Below, in pieces: positions 41,759 through 49,224 of a stretch of 51,062 nucleotides of DNA (positions are counted from its first letter, which is position 1; every line of letters starts with the position of its first letter). Position numbers and translations under genes: made by a program. Where the stretch lies: assembly GCF_947252345.1 (NCBI RefSeq), contig NZ_CAMXVC010000007.1, forward strand, positions 1-51,062. The letters run 5' to 3'. The DNA is from an uncultured Finegoldia sp. (lineage in GTDB: Bacteria; Bacillota; Clostridia; Tissierellales; Peptoniphilaceae). The notes beneath the pieces are model-generated. The model made no database searches. It was not told the DNA's origin and saw only the letters and a list, made by a program, of their open reading frames with translations.

Positions 41759-42398
41759 AGTATTTATTTATGATATTTTTGATTAATTTGAAGTAATTTT
41801 TAGCCCAAACCTTAAAATCTTTGTGCATATTGTCTTTCAAGACAGTATCTTCATAAAAAATCTTGTAAATTTTGTATTGATTGTCGACTTTGACCACGTA
41901 ATACTTTGTTTCTGATGATGGAATATCGCTCAAAGTTTTTCCATCTTTTGAAAATGATTCGTTCGCCAACCATTCCTTAACATTTCCAATTCCCCCGTTA
42001 TATGCTGCAATTGCCAAGTCATGGTTTTTGAAGTGGTGCAATAAGTACGACAAATACGCCGTTCCCATTTCAATGTTCTTGTCAGGTTTTTTCAAATCAT
42101 CTACTGTGAAATGGGTGTTTCTCATATTGTTGATGCTTTCTGCAGTGTCAGGCATCAATTGCATTAGCCCCAACGCTCCTGCCTTTGATTGAACGTCTGG
42201 GTTAAAATCGGATTCAACTTTGATTACGCTCATAACCAAAAGTGGATCGACGTTGTACTGTTTGGAATATGTGTTTACCAAATCAACATATTTTACAGGT
42301 CTACTCATAGTGCTGTATGCACTCACGCCAAACCCAACCAAAAATAAAATCACAAAAATCGTTATTATTGTTAAAAAAAATCTTTTAATAAATTTCAT
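41757..42398 (-). CDS. Membrane-anchored lytic transglycosylase (SLT domain)
   Basis: A peptidoglycan lytic transglycosylase, 213 residues. A short cytoplasmic basic start and one membrane span (RFFLTIITIFVILFLVGFGV) place the catalytic domain outside. The SLT domain has the catalytic Glu in SVIKVESDFNPDVQSKAGALGLMQLMPDTAE near 63, TAYLSYLLHHFKN and AIAAYNGGIGNVKEW. It overlaps coaE by four bases. It may act with the Mre/PBP2 machinery as a space-maker. Confidence 0.95.
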   Translation of the reverse strand: MKFIKRFFLTIITIFVILFLVGFGVSAYSTMSRPVKYVDLVNTYSKQYNVDPLLVMSVIKVESDFNPDVQSKAGALGLMQLMPDTAESINNMRNTHFTVDDLKKPDKNIEMGTAYLSYLLHHFKNHDLAIAAYNGGIGNVKEWLANESFSKDGKTLSDIPSSETKYYVVKVDNQYKIYKIFYEDTVLKDNMHKDFKVWAKNYFKLIKNIINKY

Positions 42399-43003
42399 AA
42401 TTTTTTCCTATCTATCAAATCGTCAACTTCAGCGACTAATTTTTCTAATGATGAGTTGTTCGTTATAACTTCATCAAAATCACTTGTCAATGTTTGATAA
42501 TCATACTGCGAATTTATCTTTTTAACTGCCATATCAAAATCGACGTTGTCTCTTTTCATTATTCTTTTAATTCTAATATCGTTGTCGGATACTACTACCC
42601 ATGCCTCATCGACCTCGATGTTGTCTAGTATCAGACTTTTCGCTTCCACATACATAGAAACTTCCAGAAAAATCAAATCAGACTTTTCCTTTTTAATTAT
42701 ATTTACTACTCTTAATATTATATCAGTATGTGTTAATTCTTCAAGTTTTTTTCGCATTGTTTTTGAATTAAATACAAATTTAGAGAGTTTTTTTCTGTCA
42801 ATTTCCAAATTTTCGCCTAAAATCTCCTCTCCAAACTCCTCTATTAATTTGTAGTAAAGTTTTTCTCCTTTGCCATAGATTTGGTGTGTTACTTCATCCA
42901 AATCTATGACAACAAATCCTTTTTCTTTAATTCTTTTGCAAACACTGCTTTTTCCGCTTGCGATATTTCCAGCGATTACAATTATTTTTTTATTTTGCAT
43001 CAT
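42395..43003 (-). CDS. coaE: Dephospho-CoA kinase
   Basis: The last step of coenzyme A synthesis. 202 residues with P-loop IAGNIASGKSSVCKRI near 7, then FVVIDLDEVTHQIY, LEIDRKKLSKFVF and RIKRIMKRDNVDFDMAVKKINSQYD. The GNIASGKSS loop differs from the common GGIASGKST at two places, both conservative. The start is put at 43003 (or 43000), because sequence upstream of the two adjacent ATG codons lies within the polA stop region. It overlaps polA by about 14 bases. Confidence 0.92.
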   Translation of the reverse strand: MMQNKKIIVIAGNIASGKSSVCKRIKEKGFVVIDLDEVTHQIYGKGEKLYYKLIEEFGEEILGENLEIDRKKLSKFVFNSKTMRKKLEELTHTDIILRVVNIIKKEKSDLIFLEVSMYVEAKSLILDNIEVDEAWVVVSDNDIRIKRIMKRDNVDFDMAVKKINSQYDYQTLTSDFDEVITNNSSLEKLVAEVDDLIDRKKL

Positions 43004-45617
43004 ACCAATTTTTTGCACTTTGCACATCGATTTTTAAATCAACTTTAAGCTCAACTGCATGAGTCATTACGTCTTTCATTATTTGCAAAACTTTTTCTTT
43101 TTCATCTTCTGGGCAATCTACGATTAACTCGTCGTGTACTTGTAGGATTAACTTCGCTTTTAGGTTTTCATTTCTCAATCTGTCGTAGAATTTCACCATA
43201 CAGACTTTGATTATATCTGCAGCAGAGCCTTGAATTGGCGTATTGAGTGCGACACGTTCTCCGAAGCTTCTCACGTTGTAGTTTTTGGATTTCAATTCAG
43301 GAATGTATCTTCGTCTGTTCATTATTGTTTCTACATATCCTTGTTCCTTGCCTATTTCGACGATATCCTGCATATATTTTTTGATTCCCTTATATGTGTT
43401 TAGGTAGTTGTCGATGTATTCCTTGGCTTCTTTTCTGGTGATGTGAAGGTCTTTGCTCAAAGAATAATCTCCAATCCCGTAAACTATTCCAAAATTCACG
43501 GCTTTTGCGTTGGACCTTTGAAGTGGTGTAACTTTGTCAAAGTCGACTTTGAACACTTCACTCGCTGTTTTTCTGTGAATGTCAGCTCCTTTTTTGAAGG
43601 CATCTATCATCACCTCATCATCTGCCAAATCCGCCAAAACTCTTAGCTCGATTTGTGAATAATCCGCATCTAAAAGCACATTGTCATTTGATGGTACAAA
43701 TGCTTTTCTGATGAGTTTTCCTTCGTCTGTTTTGATTGGAATGTTCTGAAGGTTTGGATTGGTAGAACTTATCCTTCCAGTCTGTGCAATCGTCTGTTGG
43801 AAAGTGGTGTGGATTTTGCCCTCTTCTTTGATTAAATCGACCATTCCATCGATGTAGGTTGTTTTGAGTTTTGTAATTGTTCGATATCTCAATATATAAT
43901 CGATGATTTCATGTCTTCCGCTCAACGCTTCGAGCACTTCTTGGTCTGTCGATGGGCCTGTTTTGTTTTTCTTTATCACAGGTAGTTCTAAATCTTCAAA
44001 CAAAACTTCTGCCAATTGTTTTGATGAATTGATGTTGATTTTTTTTCCAATTAATTCTTCAACATCTGCTTCGATTTGTTTGATTTCTTCCTCGAACATT
44101 TCTCCCATTTCGACCAGAGTTTCTTTTTTCACACAAACTCCCGTAAATTCCATATCGCACAACACTTTTATAAGTGGAATTTCAACATCGCGATACAAAT
44201 GCGTCATATTTTCTTTTTCTATTTCGGAAATTTTTTCGAATAATTTGTTCGTAAACGTCATATATTTAACTACATAGTTGTTTATTAAATTTTCGTCAGA
44301 TTCCAAAATAGTTTTCTTGGATTTTCCTTTGCCTGTGATGTCTTCTAGCGATTTGAAATCGTAGCCCACGATTTTAGGGTCAGACCTTTCCATTCCGTAG
44401 CTTGTCTTGGAAGGGTCGAGCAGATATTCTATTATCACTACATCGTCATAGTTGTATGAAATATCGATGCCGTATCTCATTAAATGATAAATACAAGGTT
44501 TTATGTCAAACGAAAGCTTGTTGATATCATCTGCTTCAAACTCACTCTTGAAGGATTTTACCAATTCGACATTTCTTGTGATGTAGACTTTGTCAGTGTA
44601 GATTGCAAATATTACGGCTTCATTGTCAACATAAAATCCATCGTTAAATAAAGCAAAAGTAAACTTTTTGTTTTCTTTAATATAGGCTTTTATTGCTTCG
44701 ATATTTTCGTCCAATATTTCAAACTCACATTTTTCTTCGGATTGTTCATTTGGAAGTTTTTTTATAAAGCTGTTGAACTCTAGCTTGGTCAACACTTCTA
44801 TCAATTCATTTTCATCCGGTTGTTTGATTATGCAATCGTCTATCGTAAATCCCATCAAATCTTGTGGAACATTTCTGTCAATGGTTCCAAGTTCACGGCT
44901 CAAATACGCTATATCTTCCCCATCGATGATTTTTTGCTTTGTCTTTTTGCCTGAAATTTCGTCGATGTTTTCGTACAAGCCTTCGATGCTTCCATATTTT
45001 TGGATGTATTTGAGGGCAGTTTTCTCGCCAACACCATCAACCCCTGGAATATTGTCTGATTTATCTCCCATCAAACCTTTCAAATCAATCATTTGCTTAG
45101 GTGTAATTCCGTAGTCTTTTTTTAATTCATCGACATCGTAAATTTTTGTTTCAGTTATTCCCCTTTTTGTGAGAACAACTTTTGTATTTTGGTCGATTAA
45201 TTGAAGATAATCCTTGTCCCCTGTCAACAAGTACACATCGTAGCTTTTTTCAGATGCTTGTTTTGCCAATGTCCCAGCGATGTCGTCTGCTTCGTAGCCT
45301 TTTAAATCAATGTATGTCACTCCCATCGCAGCCAACAATTTTTTCAACAAATCAAATTGAGCTATGAGTTCCTGAGGAGTTTCTTGTCGGTTGCCCTTGT
45401 ATTCTGAGTATTTTTCGTGCCTGAACGTCGGCTCTTTTCTGTCGAAACAAACGCACACCAAATCAGGGCTGAGTTTTTCCATCACAGAATAATACATATT
45501 CATAAACCCGTAAACGCCGTTTGTGTGCACTCCGTCTTTCGTTGTCAAATCTCTTATTGCATAAAATCCTCGAAACAAAAGAGATGAGCCATCGATGATT
45601 AAAGCTTTTTTTGCCAT
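42990..45617 (-). CDS. polA: DNA polymerase I, without active proofreading domain
   Basis: Repair and Okazaki-fragment polymerase, 875 residues. The 5'-nuclease domain (1-290) has ALIIDGSSLLFRGFYAI, FDRKEPTFRH and LTGDKDYLQL. The middle domain (about 300-470) keeps the 3'-5' exonuclease fold but lacks the DxE metal ligands (FTFALFND at the first motif), so it is presumably inactive, as in other Firmicutes. The polymerase domain (about 490-875) has NPNLQNIPIK, motif A DADYSQIELRVLADL, the O-helix region RSNAKAVNFGIVYG and motif C LQVHDELIVD. The ATG at 45617 matches the family start; an in-frame extension to 45689 runs back into rpiB. Confidence 0.96.
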   Translation of the reverse strand: MAKKALIIDGSSLLFRGFYAIRDLTTKDGVHTNGVYGFMNMYYSVMEKLSPDLVCVCFDRKEPTFRHEKYSEYKGNRQETPQELIAQFDLLKKLLAAMGVTYIDLKGYEADDIAGTLAKQASEKSYDVYLLTGDKDYLQLIDQNTKVVLTKRGITETKIYDVDELKKDYGITPKQMIDLKGLMGDKSDNIPGVDGVGEKTALKYIQKYGSIEGLYENIDEISGKKTKQKIIDGEDIAYLSRELGTIDRNVPQDLMGFTIDDCIIKQPDENELIEVLTKLEFNSFIKKLPNEQSEEKCEFEILDENIEAIKAYIKENKKFTFALFNDGFYVDNEAVIFAIYTDKVYITRNVELVKSFKSEFEADDINKLSFDIKPCIYHLMRYGIDISYNYDDVVIIEYLLDPSKTSYGMERSDPKIVGYDFKSLEDITGKGKSKKTILESDENLINNYVVKYMTFTNKLFEKISEIEKENMTHLYRDVEIPLIKVLCDMEFTGVCVKKETLVEMGEMFEEEIKQIEADVEELIGKKININSSKQLAEVLFEDLELPVIKKNKTGPSTDQEVLEALSGRHEIIDYILRYRTITKLKTTYIDGMVDLIKEEGKIHTTFQQTIAQTGRISSTNPNLQNIPIKTDEGKLIRKAFVPSNDNVLLDADYSQIELRVLADLADDEVMIDAFKKGADIHRKTASEVFKVDFDKVTPLQRSNAKAVNFGIVYGIGDYSLSKDLHITRKEAKEYIDNYLNTYKGIKKYMQDIVEIGKEQGYVETIMNRRRYIPELKSKNYNVRSFGERVALNTPIQGSAADIIKVCMVKFYDRLRNENLKAKLILQVHDELIVDCPEDEKEKVLQIMKDVMTHAVELKVDLKIDVQSAKNWYDAK

Positions 45618-45618
45618 T

Positions 45619-46071
45619 TTATAATTCCCTGTTTTCTTTTTCAAACGACATAATCTTGTCGACTCTTCTTTGGTGGCGACCAGCTTCAAATTTATTTTCC
45701 AAAAAAGTTTTGATGATTAATTTTGCAACCTCATCTCCAACAACACGAGCTCCAATGCACAAAACATTTGCGTTGTTGTGGTTTCTGCTCATTTTCGCAC
45801 TGTACACATCAGAAACGCACGCAGCTCTGATTCCTTTTAACTTGTTTGCCGCCAAGCTCATACCGATTCCTGTTCCACAAATCAAAATTCCAAGCTCACA
45901 GTTTCCTTTTTGGATTTCTTCGCAAACTTTCTTTGCATAATCTGGATAATCTACTGAATCAGCTGAATTTGTTCCCAAATCCACAACTTCATTTCCCAAA
46001 CTTTTTATATATTCAACCATTGAATTTTTTAATTCAAATCCGCCATGGTCTGCTGCTATTGCAATTTTCAT
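45619..46071 (-). CDS. rpiB: Ribose-5-phosphate isomerase B
   Basis: Interconverts ribose-5-phosphate and ribulose-5-phosphate. The 150-residue chain has IAIAADHGGFELKN at the start (phosphate-binding AADH), DYPDYAKKV, the catalytic Cys in GILICGTGIGMSLAANKLKGIRAA near 70 and SRNHNNANVLCIGARVVG. The start at 46071 follows TTTGGAGGTTTTT; an upstream ATG at 46083 overlaps that site. The gene is one base upstream of polA and faces away from the tmRNA gene. Confidence 0.96.
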   Translation of the reverse strand: MKIAIAADHGGFELKNSMVEYIKSLGNEVVDLGTNSADSVDYPDYAKKVCEEIQKGNCELGILICGTGIGMSLAANKLKGIRAACVSDVYSAKMSRNHNNANVLCIGARVVGDEVAKLIIKTFLENKFEAGRHQRRVDKIMSFEKENREL

Positions 46072-46099
46072 AAAAACCTCCAAATAATTTGTTAATTAT

Positions 46100-46128
46100 A
46101 TTTTATAATATGTACCAGAAATTAGCAA
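46100..46128 (-). promoter_or_regulatory. rpiB-polA promoter
   Basis: On the minus strand TTGCTA (46123-46128), 17 bp, TAAAAT (46100-46105). It is back to back with the tmRNA promoter in a 105-base gap. Confidence 0.6.
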
Positions 46129-46132
46129 TTAT

Positions 46133-46161
46133 TTGAAGAAATAGGCATTTTGTGGTAAAAT
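46133..46161 (+). promoter_or_regulatory. tmRNA promoter
   Basis: TTGAAG (46133-46138), 17 bp, TAAAAT (46156-46161). It lies about 15 bases before the mature tmRNA 5' end. Confidence 0.7.
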
Positions 46162-46176
46162 TAAATTGTCAAATAC

Positions 46177-46538
46177 GGGGATGTCTTGGTTTCGACAGGG
46201 ATATTGAAGTTTGAATAGCGAGTCGTTTTCGTCTACAAACGTAAAAAAAGGACAACTAAATATAAACGCTGAAGATAATAACTTCGCACTAGCTGCCTAA
46301 TAACGGCGGCCGATTCAAAAGCTAAAAAATCGTCCTGCGTTTTCTTTTTGAATCTCAACTAATGAGCAGGAACATCTCGTTTGTTTTCCTCTGGCATACG
46401 GGATTATTTAAGAGGATATATCGATTATGGTTTTGTCAGTTAAATTTTGGTCGACGAATAAAAATTAACTGACTGCACTCGGAGAAGTTCTTATGAATAT
46501 ATTTTTGGACAGGAGTTCGATTCTCCTCATCTCCACCA
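46177..46538 (+). ncRNA. ssrA: Transfer-messenger RNA
   Basis: Rescues stalled ribosomes and adds a degradation tag. The 5' end GGGGATG pairs with CATCTCC before the ACCA 3' end. The tRNA-like part is completed by GGTTTCGACAGGG at the start and GGAGTTCGATTCTCC at the end. The tag frame reads AEDNNFALAA from GCT 46268, then TAA (46298-46300) and a second TAA. The resume codon could lie a few codons earlier (GCT or the Asn before it). The ALAA ending is the usual protease signal. It is a one-piece tmRNA of about 362 nt. Confidence 0.97.
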
Positions 46539-46540
46539 TA

Positions 46541-46571
46541 AAAACGGCAGCTTTTTAGCTACCGTTTTTTT
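46541..46571. terminator. Terminator between tmRNA and the small membrane protein gene
   Basis: ACGG-AGCT pairs with AGCT-CCGT with one mismatch, flanked by A- and T-runs on both sides. It serves the plus-strand tmRNA and possibly the converging minus-strand gene that ends at 46570. Confidence 0.85.
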
Positions 46572-46899
46572 ATTTCAATTCGTTGATTATTACAGTCGAG
46601 TTGTCTCCTGCGAATACGTTGTGTTTTAAATCCGTTTGTGTGTCGATGTATTCTATACATTTGTCATCATAAGTAAAATCGAATTTACCTTCTTTTCTGA
46701 AAATTTCTTTTCCTTCTGCATTGTAGATAATGATTTCTCTCTTTATTCCTCCGCTGTATTCGCTTTTTAAATTTTTTTTAAATCTTTGAAATTCTGCCGA
46801 CTTAAAAAACAATACTCCAATCGCAAACAAAAATATTAAAATTACGAGCGATATTTTGAAGCTTATTTTTTTAAATTTTATATTTTCTTTTTCTGACAT
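46570..46899 (-). CDS. Small membrane-anchored protein, unknown function
   Basis: 109 residues, not recognised. A basic N-terminus (MSEKENIKFKK) precedes one membrane span (SFKISLVILIFLFAIGVLFF, about 13-33). The external C-terminal part has a beta-rich pattern (KREIIIYNAEGKEIFRKEGKFDFTYDDKCIEYIDTQ and HNVFAGDNSTVIINEL). It resembles small proteins that carry one folded strand-rich domain outside the membrane. It has a good ribosome site (AAGGAGGTAAAA) and its own stop-terminator arrangement, so I treat it as a real gene. I give no function. Confidence 0.7.
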   Translation of the reverse strand: MSEKENIKFKKISFKISLVILIFLFAIGVLFFKSAEFQRFKKNLKSEYSGGIKREIIIYNAEGKEIFRKEGKFDFTYDDKCIEYIDTQTDLKHNVFAGDNSTVIINELK

Positions 46900-46962
46900 T
46901 TTTACCTCCTTATTTTTTAATAATATTATACAAATGCTTTCCCAAAAATAAAAGTATGTTTT

Positions 46963-47068
46963 AAATAATCATTGTTATTTATCACGGTAAAAGTCTTTAA
47001 GATAATAATGATTATTTGTTAAGAAATATTTTTTTCATTTGACTTTTTCTGGGATATATTGTTATAAT
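46963..47068 (+). promoter_or_regulatory. Promoter of the iron alcohol dehydrogenase with Fur/PerR-like dyad
   Basis: TTGACT (47039-47044), 18 bp, TATAAT (47063-47068). Upstream, AAATAATCATT (46963-46973) and AATGATTATTT (47007-47017) are perfect inverted copies. The second lies within AATAAT-G-ATTATT (47004-47016), which resembles Fur/PerR boxes of Firmicutes. Nothing else is recognised in the 225-base gap. The regulator is inference. Confidence 0.6.
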
Positions 47069-47124
47069 ATTATTATAGCAGAAGCGAATACGTTTTTGTA
47101 AATATTTTACAAGGAGTGATTTTT

Positions 47125-48285
47125 ATGGCAAATGGAGTACTTCATATTCCAGGATTTATTCACTTTGGTGAAGGGGCATTTTCAAAGTTAAGTGAATTAA
47201 AAGGAAAGAAAGCGATTATTGTTACAGGTGGAAATTCTATGAAGAAAAATGGTTTCATAGATAGAGCATGTGACGAATTGAAAAAAGCTGGCATGGAAGT
47301 TTGTGTTTTCGATGGCGTTGAAGAAAATCCATCAGTACAAACAGTTGAAGCTGGCGCGAAAAAAATGTTAGAATTTGAGCCTGATTGGATTGTAGCTTTA
47401 GGTGGCGGTTCTGCAATGGACGCTGCAAAAGGTATGTGGGCTTTTTATGAACATCCAGAATTAAAATTCGAAGACATTGTTCAACCTGGTTCTCTTCCAG
47501 AGCTTCGCAAGAAGGCAAAATTTGTTGGTATCCCATCAACTTCAGGTACTGCAAGTGAAATCACTGCGTTCTCAGTTATTACTGACACAGAAACTCACAT
47601 AAAATATCCATTGGTTTCTGACCATATTGTTCCAGATATCGCAATCGTAGATCCTGTTTTACCTTCTAAGATGCCAAAATCTGTTACAGCAAACACAGGT
47701 ATGGATGTTGTCGCACACGCAACTGAAGCTTTAGTTTCAAACATTGCAAATGATTACACAGATGCTCTTGCAATTCACGCTTTGAAATTGGTATTTGAAA
47801 ACTTACCAAAAGCTTGCGAAAACCCAGATGATATGCAAGCTCGTGAAAAAATGCACAACGCATCTACAATGGCTGGTATCGCATTTACATCAGCATCTCT
47901 TGGTTTAGTTCACTCATTAGCACACAAAATCGGTGGTATGTTCGGAATTACTCACGGACTTGCAAATGCAATTCTTCTTCCATACATCACACAATTCAAC
48001 AGAAAAGCAACTGATAAGGTTGACTGGATTGAAAAAGAATTGGGAGTTAAAGATTATCCACTAGCTGTTAGAGAATTAGCTAAGAAAGTTGGTATTCCAC
48101 CAACATTAAAAGAAGTTGAAGACAAATTCGGATTTAACAAGGAAAAATTCGACGAAGTATTGGATGAAATGAGCAAGAACGCTTTTGAAGACCCTTGTAC
48201 TTTGACAAATCCACGTGAATCAAATCCAGAAATAGTAAAAATGATATATACTCACGCTTACAACGGCGAAGATATAACAGAATAA
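47125..48285 (+). CDS. Iron-containing alcohol dehydrogenase
   Basis: An NAD(P)-dependent, iron-dependent alcohol/aldehyde dehydrogenase of 386 residues. The nucleotide site has ALGGGSAMDAAKG near 94. Metal ligands are in NTGMDVVAHATEAL near 195 and SLAHKIGGMFGITHGLANAI near 263-282, with Asp and three His. It resembles the group used in butanol or 1,3-propanediol type fermentation; the substrate is not visible. I take the ATG at 47125 because AAGGAGTGATTTTT precedes it and a nearby upstream ATG at 47116 overlaps that site. Confidence 0.93.
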   Translation: MANGVLHIPGFIHFGEGAFSKLSELKGKKAIIVTGGNSMKKNGFIDRACDELKKAGMEVCVFDGVEENPSVQTVEAGAKKMLEFEPDWIVALGGGSAMDAAKGMWAFYEHPELKFEDIVQPGSLPELRKKAKFVGIPSTSGTASEITAFSVITDTETHIKYPLVSDHIVPDIAIVDPVLPSKMPKSVTANTGMDVVAHATEALVSNIANDYTDALAIHALKLVFENLPKACENPDDMQAREKMHNASTMAGIAFTSASLGLVHSLAHKIGGMFGITHGLANAILLPYITQFNRKATDKVDWIEKELGVKDYPLAVRELAKKVGIPPTLKEVEDKFGFNKEKFDEVLDEMSKNAFEDPCTLTNPRESNPEIVKMIYTHAYNGEDITE

Positions 48286-48294
48286 TAAACAGCA

Positions 48295-48322
48295 AAAATC
48301 CTGCATTACGCAGGATTTTTTT
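48295..48322. terminator. Bidirectional terminator
   Basis: AAAATCCTGC and GCAGGATTTT form a perfect 10-bp stem with a five-base loop and T-runs on both strands, between the converging dehydrogenase and ADP-ribosylglycohydrolase genes. Confidence 0.92.
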
Positions 48323-48327
48323 ATTGC

Positions 48328-49140
48328 TTATATTTGATTTTTCAAATATTCTACAAATTTTTCAATTTGCTCTTTTACATTTTCGTCTAATTTGTCAATC
48401 CACTTTTTAGGAATTGTAGAATATCCATGAATCGAGCCGCTGATACTTCCTGCAATTGCCGCTATCGTGTCAGAATCTCCCCCGTGATTTACAGCGTTTA
48501 TAATACAATCTTCAATCGAATTTTCCTTCGCCCAATGAATCGCATTATTGAATGTGTTCACGATATATCCAGATGGTTTTAACAATTGCGTATCTTTTAG
48601 TTCGTGGTTTTTCCCGTTGATATTATCTCTGATAATTTGTGTGTATTCGAGTAAAATATTATCACACATTTCGTTATTGTGAGTGAGTCGTCCTTGTTTT
48701 ATATTCAAATCTTCAGAAATTTCATTATCTAGAAGTGCACAAGGAAGTGCTCTCATCAAACTTCCATTTCCAAGCGCTGTATCATCTTCTTCGATAAATA
48801 TTTCGTACTGAATGTAGTGTTCGATTGCACGTCTACATTGATTGCCAATATCTCTTGGATGAGTATTGTACCGCTCCACGAAATTTTTCATAGTATTTTT
48901 CTCAAAATTATCACGGTCATTTTCCATCAAAGAATTCATAACGCAAATACTCATATCAGTATCATCAGTGCATTCTCCTGGATTCAAATCAAGCCATCCT
49001 CCACCTAATATATCAGTGACTTTTCCGTAGATTTTTGAAATTTCGTCTTCAGTCATAAATTCAGTAGTAGCTCCCATGCTATCACCTATCGCAAAAGCAA
49101 AAAGCGCTCCTTTGATTCGATCTATTTTCCTTCTGTCCAT
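48328..49140 (-). CDS. ADP-ribosylglycohydrolase-family protein
   Basis: A DraG/ARH-type hydrolase of 270 residues, which removes ADP-ribose from proteins or small molecules in characterised relatives. The metal site is intact: IGDSMGATTEFM near 17, CTDDTDMSICVMN near 57 and NHGGDSDTIAAIAGSISGSIHG near 222. No ADP-ribosyltransferase or nitrogenase gene is near, so its target is unknown. It is upstream of no gene in its own unit and downstream of the oleate hydratase terminator. Confidence 0.92.
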   Translation of the reverse strand: MDRRKIDRIKGALFAFAIGDSMGATTEFMTEDEISKIYGKVTDILGGGWLDLNPGECTDDTDMSICVMNSLMENDRDNFEKNTMKNFVERYNTHPRDIGNQCRRAIEHYIQYEIFIEEDDTALGNGSLMRALPCALLDNEISEDLNIKQGRLTHNNEMCDNILLEYTQIIRDNINGKNHELKDTQLLKPSGYIVNTFNNAIHWAKENSIEDCIINAVNHGGDSDTIAAIAGSISGSIHGYSTIPKKWIDKLDENVKEQIEKFVEYLKNQI

Positions 49141-49180
49141 ATTTTCATCCCCTTTTGTATATTTTATTACAAATTAAAAC

Positions 49181-49217
49181 AAAAAAATATCCCCAGAAAA
49201 TAAATTCCAGGGATATT
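49181..49217 (-). terminator. Intrinsic terminator of ohyA
   Basis: On the minus strand AATATCCC (49210-49217) pairs with GGGATATT across an imperfect inner part, followed by seven Ts. It lies just past the oleate hydratase stop. Confidence 0.8.
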
Positions 49218-49224
49218 AACAAAT

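Noticed and set aside
48328..49140. Toxin-antitoxin or phage-defence role for the ADP-ribosylglycohydrolase
   Set aside because: No ADP-ribosyltransferase or defence gene is adjacent; only a family-level call is supported.
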